Part shown: positions 1-12,841 of the stretch, piece by piece
Layout of the letters: each line of letters opens with the position of its first letter
Position numbering within the stretch: position 1 is the first letter of the stretch
Made by a program: the position numbers and the translations under genes
Notes under the pieces: generated by a model
Seen by the model: only the letters and a program-made list of their open reading frames with translations
The model's database searches: none
Told to the model about the DNA's origin: nothing
From: Sanderia malayensis
Taxonomy: Eukaryota; Cnidaria; Scyphozoa; Semaeostomeae; Pelagiidae
Length of the DNA: 64,000 nucleotides
Assembly: GCA_013076295.1 (NCBI GenBank)
Contig: RQOL01000519.1
Span: 1,116,001-1,180,000, forward strand
Direction of reading: 5' to 3'

Positions 1-60
1 AAAATTTCTCAAATAGACATGAGATCGAGGAGAGTATTACTGACAAGACAAAAAACTGAC

Positions 61-3000
61 CTCCTCTTTCCTTGCAACATGAGCAATATGAATAGGCCGA
101 TCATAAAGTTGTGACATGAGTATAACTGCAGCTGTTGTACTCGACTCCGCATGCGCAACAATCGGATAACTTTTGGGCCAATGTTGGAAATGCTAGAAAC
201 AAAAACAGTGAAGATATGAAGTTGGAACGAGGCCAGAAGTAAAAGAGGAGTAAGTAAGAAACGAGAGAGGTATAAATAACATTAATTGTTTTCTTTTCAA
301 TTGCGATTCAAATTGCGAAATCATACCGACATCCACTGTGTTAATTCGGTCATCTTCAATGTCGAGTACGTGTCGTTCAAATACATTTTTAGACCAGCTG
401 TTTTGTGGCTGAATTCAGTGATCAACTCTGCATTGTTTGATGCTGCCCCTGCGTACAGCGCGTAGTCACACCTTGCGCCATCGCGAGCACACTGAAATAC
501 AGAAAGAAGCAACAACATTACAAATGCGATAATATCAAACTAAGAACGTGCATTCAGGCATGATTTATGACCTAGTCACTTGTTACCTTTTGCGCAAGCT
601 CAAACGCATGCGCATTGGTGATGCTTGGATTCGTATTAGGCATGCACAATACCATGGTGATACCACCAGCCAATGCGGAGGCAGTTCCCGAAGCAAAATC
701 CTCTTTGTATGTTGCACCTGGTTCGCGCATGTGCACATGGACATCAATCAATGGCGGAAGTCTGACGAGACTCCCGGATGACGTGCAATCTATGTTCGTC
801 TTCACTTTCACCTTCGTGCCAATTCTGTTGATTGCCTTTTGGAAAAGAAAAAGACATGTTTAGGCTCTGCAAAAGAATTCCTTCACACTTGCTTTCCTTG
901 ATCAAAGATTATCCACAAACGGAGCCATATCCATGAGCCAGATGGCATACATATCATTAATAATAACCACACTCCATTTAAAATTGGCTGAGAGTTAGAG
1001 ATAGCTACGTTAAAGCTAATTAATGCCAACTATGGATAGAACATTCAAGTCATGAATAGAACATGGTCAGTAAAGAAAGAAAACTTAATACTCCAACAAG
1101 AACCGCATAAAGGAACCAATGGATTAAAGCCAGCAGGCTGATATTTCTACTCAAAACAATAGAAGAAACAATAGAAGAAACAATAGCCACAAGAAACAAC
1201 ATTGTGTTTAAACAATAAATTGGATGCAAATTTGCAGGTTCCTACATGTGGTCTCCAATAGTACAAAGTACTTACCTCAATGAAGATCTTTGCACATTTG
1301 ATATCAGTAATGAGTGGGATGGAGTAATCGATAGCCATTCTTCTTGTTCTGTATCCATGAGTTATGAAATGGGACTTCTTTCTTCCACAACCAGATCTCA
1401 TTGGGATGTTAATGACAAGATCAAATTTATTCTTGGTCAAATATTCCTGAATGCTTTCCTCTCGACCTTCGTCACCGTTTTCTTCGAACGGCCAGTCCAC
1501 AGTTTGGATCTAAAATCATAAAAACAAAAATAATAGTTATTAGCAACGCGGTCGTTGCTCAAGTTGGAAGCTGCATCAAACAATCAATCGATCATATAAT
1601 CATTCAATCAAATAATCATTCAATCAAACAATCATTTGATAAAGCAATCACCAAATCAAACAATCACTCGATCAAACAATGATCTAAACACTGCATCAAA
1701 CAATTGGAAGCAATAAAACTCACCTTTAAACCCTGCGAACTGTAATAATCGCCAGTACCCATACTCGCATATAGTTCATAACCATGCTCTTGAAGAATTT
1801 GCACGTACGGTAGCAGCTCTGTTTTTGCCTGTAACAAAAACGCAATACCGATACATGAGAAAGGCATTACAATGGCATTCGTTGCAGGAAAAAAGATCGC
1901 GACTCATCACAAGAAACCCCCAACAATGTTGGCTTGATGTCATATCAAATAGGGATAGAGAGTGAATAAAAAGCAATAGACACTGTTTGGTTACCTTGAA
2001 GCTACCAACAGTCAACAGGATGTTTTTCTTTGGAATTCTAAATCCAGTACTGGTCAATGCTTTGAGGTAAGCCTCGTATCGATCCTCGCCAAAGCAGGCA
2101 ACCTCGCCTGTGCTTGCCATCTCCACGCCAAGCATGAAATCAGCACCAGAGAGTCGGGAAAAGGAAAATTGCGGTACCTATGGCGGAAAATGATTGGATA
2201 TAATATGGGCATAACATTGCTGTACATCAATATAACATTGTTGCACATCTGTATAACACTGTTGTATGTGGGTCTGATATAAATAAAGTCCAAATAAAGA
2301 GAAATATTCTGAATAATAAATTGTTTACTTACTTTCACGCCAACTCGCTGACATTTTTCCATCACATCGAAAGCCGTCTCGACACTTGCACCAACAATCA
2401 CTCTTGTCGCCAATGAAATAAAATCAAAGTTCAGAGTTTTCGAGACGAATGGAAAGGACCTTGAAGCTCGCAGATTACATTCAATAACCTTCAACTGATT
2501 GTCCTAAAAAACCAACACAAATAACTCATTATTATTGAAATTTATTGTGATAATTTCAAGTTTTCACAAGCTTCAAGTGTGAGATTTGAACTCTGATCGC
2601 ATTCACATATCGATGCTTCCACTGCATCGATTTATCCACTCTTCTATCTGCCCACCACCACCCCAAAACCATTTGAACTAGTCTATAACAACAATGTTGA
2701 TGTCAATCCTCAGAATGCAAGAGTTCAAATCCTCCTATGGCACTTATCGTTGGTTTGAAAATCGTAAACATTTAACAAGCCAATATGCTCCAAGGGACTA
2801 AACGTAAATTATAGTAACATCCTCGTTACCAAGACGAGATTACCCAGAGACAATACGTCTTGGAGAAACCTTTCATGAACAACAAAAAAAGCAAGAAGAC
2901 TTTTTCGCACTTTTCGAGAAGATTCGTAGAGACAACCATTGTAGAAACCATTTGCGTGTCATTAAAAAGGTAATAGGATATGAAGAGCATAGCATCGTAA

Positions 3001-6000
3001 ATACCTTGGCAATCAGTTGCATGTTAAATGGTCCGCTGATGTTTAATGCGTCGGCCACTAAGAAGCAGACTTGCTTGATTTTTCCCAGTGTCTCTGCGTT
3101 GATCTGTCTTGGTGGGCAGACGAGGGTTGCGTCGCCAGAATGCACACCAGCCAACTCAACGTGTTCCGAAACTGCAAAGCTGACGACCTCGCCATTGGCC
3201 GCTACAGCATCCACATCAATCTCCTGTAAAACAAGCAACGTAAACAGTAAGCAATGAGCAATGTAAACAGTAAGCAATGAGCAATGTAAACAGTAAGCAA
3301 TGAGCAATGCAATTATTGTTGAGTAAATCATAACGAGACAAGACGCCTTACGATAGGAAAACGTTTTGAGAAGCGAAAAAACTTTTGAAGCAAACAAAGG
3401 ACAGAAAACTTTGAGAAACAAAAAGTTTCGGGAGGCAAGAATATTAAGAATCCTTTCTTGAAGATCCTTCTAAGTAGAACGCCAAGTAAACAACACGTTT
3501 TGAAAATCAAGAGGTTTTAAGAAGGAAGAAGTTTCATCAACCGCCACAAAAGCCCAGAATAAACGTACCTTTGCATCTTGGATAAACTTGGAAATGACAA
3601 CAGGGTGCTCACGACTGACACTGACAGCAGAGCCAAGATATGATTGAAGATCTGTATCACTGTATGCAACGTTCATTGCAGCACCACTTAGTACATACGA
3701 TGGACGAATGAGGCACGGATAGCCAACCTTCTTGCAGAAGATGAATGCTTCCTAAAAGAAATGAACAAACATCATAGCACGCGAGCTATAGCATATACAC
3801 GGCTTTTGTTACATCATGAGATATCTGTGATGATCATATAGAGAAATTTAAAGAGCATTTAACATACCTCCATTGTTGTGAGCTCTTTCCAAACAGGCTG
3901 CAGTATGCCAATACCATCAAGCATTCTCGAGAACTTGAATCTATTCTCCGCATTGTCAATCATTTCTGGCGATGTTCCAAGCACCCTTACCTAAATAAAA
4001 AAACATGAACGTCAAAGGAATGCCAAAGAGGTAAATTTACTCAAGAAGATGAGATCCCCATGAGCATACCAGGGACACTTGTTGATGGCACGTTTGCAAG
4101 AATAGCTAGCTGACCACTAACGATGAACCAGGCCTTCCAACACACACAAGGTAGCAAAAAAACCCACAATGTTAATATAAAACATCTCACCTCTTGTCTG
4201 TGCAATGCCATTGCGATGTTATTTGGAATTTGTCCACCCATCGAAAGAATGACTCCTTCTGGATCCTCTTTATTATAAATGTCCATAACCGTCTAGAAAA
4301 CCAGCAAAATGTCATTTCAATAGCTTGTCAAATTAAGCTGTAACTACCTCAAATTGCAGTCAAATAAAGGCAACATCTATTATAGAATTTCTGTAAAAAT
4401 ACCTCGAAGGAAAGTTCATCGAAATAAAGACGGTCGCACTCATCATAATCAGTGCTGACTGTTTCAGGATTGTAATTAACCATAACTGTCTTCTTTCCCA
4501 TCTGAAATAAAAAAAAATAATTCAAAAACAAGTGAAATAAAACGGCCTCGTTGCGAACTTCAACCAGAGTCAACCCACAATGCAACACATTAAAACGAGT
4601 CACTAGAACCTACCCTTCTTATTTCTTCAATGCATCCAACAGCACAGGAATCGAACTCAACACTGCTACCAATCCGGTAGACACCCGAACCGAGCACCAT
4701 GATAGCTTTTTCAGTGAATGTGACGTCATTCTCCATAGAATTGTAAGTTAGGTAAAGATAATTGGCAGTAGCAGGGAATTCAGCTGCAACCGTGTCAATT
4801 TGCTTAACAGAGGGTGTAATGCCGAGCTCTTCTCGTAGCTTTCGTATTGCAAGACTTGTGCTGTGGGTAAAGAAAAATCGGTTACATCAAGCAATGATTG
4901 AAGCATCAAGTTTACTAACATGTATCTATTTAAAATTATCAATCGAAACAGAGGTACAAGATGAGCAGGTTTTGGGGGGTAAAAGCCTGCAATTCACCTC
5001 TGAACATGCTTGGCTATTTGCTTGTCTGAGAATCCAAGTTGCTTGGAGTTCAAAAGGACGTCCCTTGGGATATTCGTCCCAGTTCCAGGAACCTGGTGCA
5101 AAACACAAAGATACAAAAAATCACACGGGAAAAGTCAACAATAGCTTAAGCAAGAGAAGACAACATACATGCATCAGAGTGGAGCAGATTCGAGTGGATG
5201 ACAAGCTCACAAAGTACCTGACAATAGTTCTTTTCTAGCATCTCAGTAAAGTCGACAATTCTCTTCAGCTTGTACAGAAACCAGCGGTCGATTCTTGTGA
5301 GCTTGTAAAGACGGTCGATTGAATAACCCTGCTTTAATGCGGCAGCCAGATACATGATCCTCTGATCAGAGGGTTCTGCAAGTTCCTACAGTAAATATAA
5401 ACAGCTCATCAACAACAAGTAACTAATTAAGCATTGTTCAACAAGGACTCTAACTTTATGGCTAGGTTTTAAGCTCCCAGGGATCAGATATAATTTTCCC
5501 ATAGACCATATGCAAAGTATAAAAGGTTCATAAAGATAAGATAATATAAACAATAGAGGGCTGACTCCTATTGTTTTCAGTCTCGACCAAGTACCTCGTC
5601 TGATGCTTTGTGCTCCAACGGTTCAAACCCAACGTACTTCTCATCAACCATTCGCAATGCCTTCTGGAAGGCCTCTTCAAAACTCCTCCCTATTGACATC
5701 ACTTCACCGATGCTTTTCATAGAGCTGCCAATCTATCAAGGAAATCCAACCATAGCATTAGAATCGTACTTTGTCCACTATTTCGTACACCACTCAATCA
5801 CCAAACGACAAAAAGTACGAATAGCATGAACAATGACATGAACTAATAACCCCTTTTTGCTGACGCACCCACCTTTTTGCTGACTCTGCTGAATTTGCTC
5901 AGATCCCATCGAGGCACCTTGACGACAACGTAATCAAGACTTGGCTCGAAGCACGCCGTAGTTGACCCTGTCACTGAATTCTTCAACTCTGGCAGTGAAA

Positions 6001-9000
6001 TATTGAGGGCCAACTTAGCAGCAATGTAGGCAAGGGGGTATCCAGTTGCCTTGGATGCTAACGCAGAACTTCTCGACAACCTTGCGTTCACTTCAATGAT
6101 GTAGAACTGTAGGTAAAGATTCATCTCAATAGGGTGGAAAATCGTGACAGCTTGACAAAGGAATGGGTACAGGAAATTCTATAGGTACAATGGATGGGTG
6201 ATGATGGGAACCATAGGCACACATAAACAATCCTGGTCATTGATATGACACAACTTCAACTCCGATTAAGCATAAACATTTTCGAAATTAAACAAGATGA
6301 CAACGATGGAATCTCGATACGATGAGCCCTGTCCGCAAACAAATACCAAATCAAACACCTGGTCTCTTGCATTGGTACATAGGGATCAATTTAGACAGCC
6401 ATAAAGGATATAGGTTCTAGAGCACACCACTTAAGTAAACGCACACTTGACATCTCCTTTACAGCAAAGTCATAGATCACTTCCTGCTAACGTCTTGCAA
6501 TATAAGAGCTCATACACTTACAACTTCAGATTCCGGATCCAGTGTATATTGGATATTGCATTCTCCAACCACGCCGAGGTGTCGGATGACTTTAATGGCA
6601 GTGCTACGCAACATATTGTACTCTCGGTTCGTCAATGTCTGACTTGGTGCCACGACTATCGACTCACCAGTATGGATACCGAGCGGATCAAAGTTCTCCA
6701 TGTTGCAAACCTAGAAACAGAAAGCAAACAGGTGGATGAACATTAGTGAATGGTTCTACAGGTGTAGATCGGGATAATGTTCTGATCAGAGAATCAATAA
6801 CAGCACAGGAGTCCCTTTTAGTACATTACATGGTTCGTACAATTGATACCCCCCTTGAAGTTTACAGTGAGAACGTCATTAACAGACACAACGCAACATC
6901 TGAACAACCTCTGAACAACTTGTCTCAAAATGTTTTCAAATTGATCATCTCTATACAAATGCAACCTCTATACAATAGATACCTCTGTACATAGGGCAAA
7001 ATCATTGGTCCCAATGGTGTCCGCTATATGGAAGTTCCACTGTAATATGCATAAATATGCACCTCAAGCTACTTGCATCACAACATGGCATAAGCCCCGT
7101 AGTACCTTCCATATACAACACAAACAATAAACCTTCATTAACACAAATTTACCAGGAACACATCTGTACAATAACAGTTAGTTCCATTAAGAAGAACCTC
7201 AACACCACTGCAATCAACAAGCCTTTGTAGAAGAATAAACTCAAAATATCATAATCCCGGCCTCAGCATACTCACAGTGATACAATTATCATATCTGTCT
7301 CTGACAACCTCGTACTCAACTTCCTTCCAGCCCTTCAATGACTTGTCAATCAGCAATTGTTTCGAGTGAGCAAAAGCAGCAGTTGCTAACAAACGCAGTT
7401 CTGATTCGTCAGAAGCAAAGCCCGAACCCAGTCCTCCAAGTGAAAATGCAGACCTCAGCATCACTGGGTACTTCAATCTTTTCGCGGCAGCAAGTGCCTG
7501 TAACAAAACAAAATAAAGATGAAACAAAGTAGAGATGAAACAATTTGGTTTTGAGGCACACTCATACATGAAAACATTTTGGCATAGCTACTATGAAACA
7601 TTTCAGGCTTAAGCAGTGGCGAACACTTAAGGGAGAATGGGGTACGGTTGCCCCAATAAACACCGCTTAAACAACTTCGGAAAGCAATAGCCGAAAGCAA
7701 TAGAGAAATGTGACGTCATTTACCAAAACAATAAGTTGGCACCCCCTCCCCAACATTTTGCCAAGCCTCCGCCAATGGGTTTAAGGGATCAGATGTAAGT
7801 CCACAACAGCGAGAAATTCGTTGGATTCCTAATCAAATGGCATAGCTAATAGCATAGCATAGAACAATAGCATTGCTAAAGATCTTGTCAGCAGAATATA
7901 GTAATGATAAAATCTGACCTCATCGACAGAATAAACAGCCTCGCTTGGAGCCACTTGTTCCCCGATCTCCGCCATCTTTTCTGCAAATAATCTCCGGTCC
8001 TCTGTCCATTCGATGGACCGGATCGGTGTTCCGAGAACGCGGACATTGTATTTCTGCAACACACCAATTTCCTGAAGCTTAACACCGCAATTCAGAGCTG
8101 TCTGTCCGCCGAATGACAACAAAATGCCATCTGGTCGCTCCACCTCAATAACCTGGATGTGAATACAAAGCGAATTACAATTCAAGTGGGGTGAAGAGGA
8201 ATATTACCCAAGGATCACAAAAGACAGAAACAGCAAGACCCCTGTATGTCAATGACAATGAATCGCAGAAAACAATAAAATGCCTGTATATCAAGCATGA
8301 AGCTACTGGAAAGCATTTTTACGCCTGTCAATGCGATTCCAGAAGTGCTACAGTAAACACCCGCATATAAGAACCAGTGAATTAAGAACCTTCCAGGCTA
8401 AAATCCCTGCTCAAACAATAGAAGAAACAATAGGCTATTGTATTTGAACAATAGGCTGGATGCAGAAATCACAGGTTCTTATACGCGGGTGTTTACTGTA
8501 TGACATGCGGTTTAAAAAGAAATTCTTGAGGTTCTTACCTGCGTCACATATTCCACAGTAATCGGGAGGAAATATACTTTATCAGCCAAGCCTTTGGATG
8601 TTTGAACAGTTGCGATGTTTGGATTGATCAACACGGTGTGTATTTGTTCTTCTTTCAATGCTTTGATTGCCTAAAAGGACGAAAACAGTTGTGCAACGAT
8701 TGATAAACAAATCATTCAAATCCTGAAATCAACGATGATGGCTTTTTATATAACCTGACGCGATGACCTAACAAGAGCCTGGGATCATCGCGGGATCAGA
8801 GGGTCGACTAACAATCGCACGCCTATCTTTAAAGCTTGAACTGACAAGACTATAAATACACGGATGTATCCAGAATCCAAGGACACGAACTTATTTGAGC
8901 TAATGAAGAATAGAAGCACCAAGTATGCCATTCTTGAAGTATACATAAGGCAAGATAAAATAAATCAAGTATAGTAAACTTCAACTTCGAACACCTCTGG

Positions 9001-12000
9001 AAAGCATGAAAATGTTCGAATTACAAAAAGTTCGAGTTATACTGGTGTTCGAGTTTTCATTTTCGTTCTCTTTCTGACGTACTACTCTGACGAGTGTCAG
9101 ACGAAAAGCTTTAGTATTTATTATGTTTCGCTATGTTTCCGATTTTCAAAGCAATTTTGAAGTTCTGTACCGATCAAAGGTTGTTATACTGGTGTGTTTT
9201 ACAAGGATTGGTTCTTAACTGACCCTTGAAGAGGGTGGAGAATTTCGTTCTATTTTCGAATTAAATAGAGTTCTACGAGTTCGAGCGAAGCAGATTTTAT
9301 TGTACTTTGATTCGAGCAGCAGTTGGCAGTTGAATTACCGAAACACGACTGCATTAAATCCACAAAAAAACAAAAAATTCACTCACCTGCGATCCCGAAT
9401 AATCGAATTCTCCAGCCTGTCCAATTGACAGTCCACCTGAGCCAAGAATGAGAACTTTATGCGGCTTCTCGTCGGACATAATCTGATCAGAATACTTCAA
9501 TCTTTCGACGAGCAAGTCCTTCAAACACACGGTCTTGCTCTGCTTATAGCCCCGCGTAACGTCGAGAAAAAAGTCAAACAGCAACTCCAAATCCCTCGGT
9601 CCTCCCATGTGCTCCGGGTGAAACTGCACGCTGAAAACAGGTTTACTATTGTGTATAATGCCTTCATTTGAACTGTCGTTTGCGTTTGTAAACAGAACAG
9701 ACCAGTGGCTGGGCATGGCTTTCGTATCTATGGCGAATCCATGGTTCTGACACGTAATGTAGCATCGACCAGTGCCATTATGTACGCAAGGTTGGTTATG
9801 TCCTCTGTGACCATATCTATATTGAATGAGACAATGAGGTATGGGTTAGAGAGAGGGCTTCCTATCTACGTACAGTGGAACCTCAGTGTAGCGGGCACCT
9901 ATGAGCCTGATGACCTTGTCCCTTGTAGAGGTGTCCATCAATAGAGGCTCCACTGTACTTTAAAGCATCAAATTTCAAATTGGCAAGAAAAAGCTTGATT
10001 TATATTGCAGCCTCATATTGGCTGATATATTGTGCAATTCTGTAGGATGATGGCTGATAATTAGTAACTGTTTGAGGGTGGTCTAACCACTATAATTGCA
10101 ATTAGACCACACATTCAGCTAAGCTGTTAATTGCAACTTACTTCATCTTGTATGCCTTGCAGCCAGCAGCCAGTGAGAGAATCTGATGACCCATGCAGAT
10201 GCCAAATATAGGAATGTGTGCATCAACGTCAAGGAGTCTCTTCAGGTTGTCTATCGTCTTGGTGCACATTTGGGGATCACCAGGACCATTACTCATAAAT
10301 AGACCATCATAATCTGAAACAGAAAACACCATCCATGAAATAGTAAATCAGGACCATATCAAACAAGACCTGACAGGGACACAATTTTGACATGCTTCAT
10401 GAAAATGAATGCAAAATGTACCAACCTTTAGAGACAAGTTCTTTGACAAAATCATAGTCCCATGGAACAACTTTGACGTGAGCACCAGAAGCAACAAGAC
10501 ATCTTATCTGATTATTCTTAATGCCCATATCAACTGCAATGATCTTTGTTTTGCCATCCTTGTTATAAATGACTGGTTTCTGAAGATATAATGGATTGCG
10601 TTCAGCTGCTGAAGTCTCATAAAGCAACATGGTACAAGATACAAGATATGGCATAAGATACAAGATATGCCACAAGATACAAAACATGGTAGAAGACATT
10701 GAAGGCAAACGCTTACGTTACAAGATGCTTCTGCAACAAGATTTCTGATGTTTGGATCTACAAGCGTGATCGCATCAGGTTTGTCATCTCCAACAACAAT
10801 CTGTCGTAAAGAAGAACAGCATTGGTATAAAGCAACAAGCATTAACATGGTTCATTGAGGCAGGTTTCTATTGAGGAGATGGGGATTTCTATTCAGGAGA
10901 TGGGGATTTCTATTGAGGAGATGGGGATTCCTATTGAGAAAATGGGGATTTCTATTGAGAAGATGGGGATTCCTATTGAGGAGATGGGGATTTTCATGAG
11001 AGGGCTGAAAAAATGTAAAAAATACAAACAACAACAAATACCTTTCCCAGCATTGTTCCTTTTTCTCTTAGCTTCTTTGTCAATGCTCTTGTGTCGATGC
11101 CTGCAATAAGAGATTTCAAAATTCCTTGTTTATTAAATAGCTCAGATCACCCACATAAGTTTTTGATACTAAAATTACAAATTACAATTAAAATTAAATG
11201 TTTCTGTTTATCGGCTGAATAACAAAACTCATAAACAATCCTATTCGTAACATGATAAGCTTCCATTCTTAAAAATGCTTACCATAAATTCCTGGAATGC
11301 CCTCCTCTTCCAACCATTTAGAAAGTGACTTTACAGCAGACCAATGGCTATAATCTTCCGTCAAATCTCCAATCACCAAACCAATGGCCCAAATCTTCTC
11401 AGATTCAAAATATTTCAAGATTTCATGTTCATCTCTTTCCTTGGATGGAACGCCATAGTTTCCAATCAGTGGATATGTGAGTACCAGAACTTGGCCATTG
11501 TAAGATGGATCAGTCAGCGATTCCGTGTAGCCAACCATTCCAGTCTGGAAAACTGTGAAAAGAAAAGAGAAGCAGTGCCAAAAATCATTATCAAAATAAA
11601 ATTTTATCTTGTTATTGAAATTATTGAACCAAGCAGGCAATATATTCACTGTGATCAGTCGTATTTTTTCAGAAGTAAATTGAGGGGTAAATATAACGGT
11701 GTTGAACGGGGCTGGGCGTGTTGCCTACTTTGCAAGGTTTTGCTGGACTGGAGTAAAGGAGAAGGGGGCGTTGTCGTCTGCAAAAAGTCGCATTTTATCG
11801 GCAGGCAGGTTTGGTGATAAGAAAAATTTTTTAGCCACACTCCAAACCAGCTGCTGTAGAAAATTAGTGAAAACAAGTGGAAAATTTTACGTGAAAAAGC
11901 AACCATGGTTCCCCAACCAAACCACTTCGGGTCGACACGTGTTTTTGACTCATGGTATGGAAGAAATAAAAAGCTAGGTGACAGCTTTATCGCTCGGTAA

Positions 12001-12298
12001 ATTTATAATATTGATTGAAAATATACTTCAAACATAACTAAGCCTTCGTTTTATCAAAATGCTGCTTCATTAAATTCGCAAATTGAAATTAATAGTTTTC
12101 GTGACAACGCATGTGAAAGGCATGCACATGTGAGTTTGAAATGGGCCTAAACGCTAAAAATATATAAAAAGTCGAAATTAAACACATTAAAGTAAATGAA
12201 AACTGTAAAAACTTACCAACTTCACCAGACGTGCTTTTATTTGAGCCAAAAGCCTTTCCATTGAACACTGTGCCATCCTCGAGAATTAATTTTGCCAT
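61..12298 (-). CDS. CAD: CAD trifunctional pyrimidine enzyme, N-terminal 1625 residues (28 exons; 3' end beyond window)
   Basis: Cytosolic enzyme for the first three steps of de novo UMP synthesis. Exons, 5' to 3' (high-low): 12298-12217, 11552-11283, 11100-11042, 10800-10717, 10579-10426, 10313-10142, 9816-9387, 8670-8539, 8152-7919, 7497-7276, 6710-6522, 6106-5873, 5732-5595, 5385-5218, 5092-4998, 4860-4614, 4501-4403, 4292-4191, 3990-3868, 3751-3569, 3223-3005, 2503-2333, 2177-1995, 1828-1724, 1509-1276, 835-587, 491-327, 192-61. All have GT/AG borders and consistent phase, with no frameshift. The glutaminase nucleophile lies in GICMGHQ (about Cys256), with QFHPEH later. Both CPSase halves follow, then the MGS-like regulatory domain (exon 1509-1276), where RKKS (about residue 1411) occupies the vertebrate PKA-site position. 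DHOase starts with metal ligands [10 protein letters not shown], the carbamylated-lysine motif AGLKMYLN and VAHAE. The rest of DHOase and ATCase should lie to the left. Confidence 0.97.
1095..1260. mobile_element. degenerate copy of the CAGTAAACACC mariner-type MITE
   Basis: In the CAD intron between exons 1509-1276 and 835-587, partly overlapping that exon's edge. It shares the order of blocks with the better copy at 8351-8498: AAGAACC near one end, repeated ACAATAGAAGAAACAATAG, ATTGGATGCA, and CAGGTTC near the other end. The terminal repeats are eroded. Ends are approximate. Confidence 0.45.
1575..1695. repeat. short tandem repeat of CAATCATTCAATCAAA type
   Basis: Irregular 8-16 bp units built from AATCA/CAATC in a CAD intron. 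No coding or structural role is visible. Confidence 0.7.
3237..3306. repeat. about 20-bp minisatellite (GTAAACAGTAAGCAATGAGCA), 3-4 copies
   Basis: Near-identical head-to-tail units immediately upstream (on the minus strand) of the CAD exon 3223-3005. No function is evident. Confidence 0.75.
8351..8498. mobile_element. Tc1/mariner-type MITE with TA target-site duplication
   Basis: A 148-bp element in a CAD intron. Its termini are inverted repeats beginning CAGTAAACACCCGC and extending about 27 bp (through TATAAGAACC). TA dinucleotides flank it at 8349-8350 and 8499-8500. It has no coding capacity, as expected for a MITE. Related degenerate copies lie at about 1095-1260 and 26818-26978. Confidence 0.8.
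9040..9180. repeat. dispersed repeat arm shared with the syntaxin intron element
   Basis: The stretch with TTTTCATTTTCGTTCTC and ATTATGTTTCGCTATGTT closely matches about 39370-39490 and the inverse of about 38935-39060. It sits in a CAD intron within further TTCGAA-rich material (about 8965-9320) that resembles pogo/Tigger-type MITE sequence. Boundaries are approximate. Confidence 0.65.
9873..9955. mobile_element. pogo/Tigger-like MITE (83 bp, TA duplication)
   Basis: The termini are inverted repeats CAGTGGAACCTC and GAGGCTCCACTG, flanked by TA at 9871-9872 and 9956-9957. It lies in the CAD intron between exons 10313-10142 and 9816-9387. The CAGTGGAACCTC end is typical of Tigger-type non-autonomous elements. 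Confidence 0.75.
10858..10998. repeat. 21-bp minisatellite (ATTGAGGAGATGGGGATTTCT), about 7 copies
   Basis: Head-to-tail copies with few substitutions inside a CAD intron. Because the period is a multiple of three, open frames run through on both strands; these are repeat artefacts, not genes. Confidence 0.9.
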
Positions 12299-12412
12299 TT
12301 TGGCGAGTGGCAAAAACTTTTCAGCAGGCTCCAAAAGAGAACCACGTTGTTCGAATAAGACGACCAAAGCAGCACGCGCGTAAACCTATGGGTTGTCGTT
12401 GTTGTTGAATAA

Positions 12413-12838
12413 GGGCCTGTTTATATGGAGAAGGGCTAGCCCTCCTAAGAGGGCTGGATTTGCACGCTTGTTCTTTTTTAGATTTGAATTTGAATATGAA
12501 TTTTCCAGCCCTCTTAGGAGGGCTGCAAGCACGAGAGCAAACATTTTCACAGCTATATTCCTTCACCGTCACCACTTTTCACGGCTAACAGCCACTTTTA
12601 CTTTGACAACACATGCAGTATGTATTTGACGCGTGCGCAAAACAATATTTTCCAGCCCTTCTAGGCGAGCCAGCCCGCTTGATCGCGTTTACATGGAAAA
12701 TTTCCAGCCCTCCTGGGCTGGCCCCCTTCTCATGTAAACGAAAAGGAATTTTATGAAGAATGAAATGCAAAGCCGAGATCTCGGCAAAGAGGGCTAGCCC
12801 TCCCAGGAGGGCTGGCTTTTCTCCATATAAACAGGCCC
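12413..12838. mobile_element. PIF/Harbinger-like MITE, 426 bp, TAA duplication
   Basis: The terminal inverted repeat GGGCCTGTTTATATGGAGAA is present at both ends, with TAA at 12410-12412 and 12839-12841. A 3-bp TWA duplication and a GGGCC start are typical of PIF/Harbinger. Inside are at least five copies of a palindromic block of the type CCAGCCCTCCTAGGAGGGC. It ends 115 bp upstream of the CAD start codon, within the likely CAD promoter. No transposase is present. Confidence 0.8.
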
Positions 12839-12841
12839 TAA

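Noticed and set aside
10852..11109. Repetitive ORFs on both strands (EEMGIS and LLNRNPH units)
   Set aside because: By-product of a 21-bp minisatellite inside a CAD intron.
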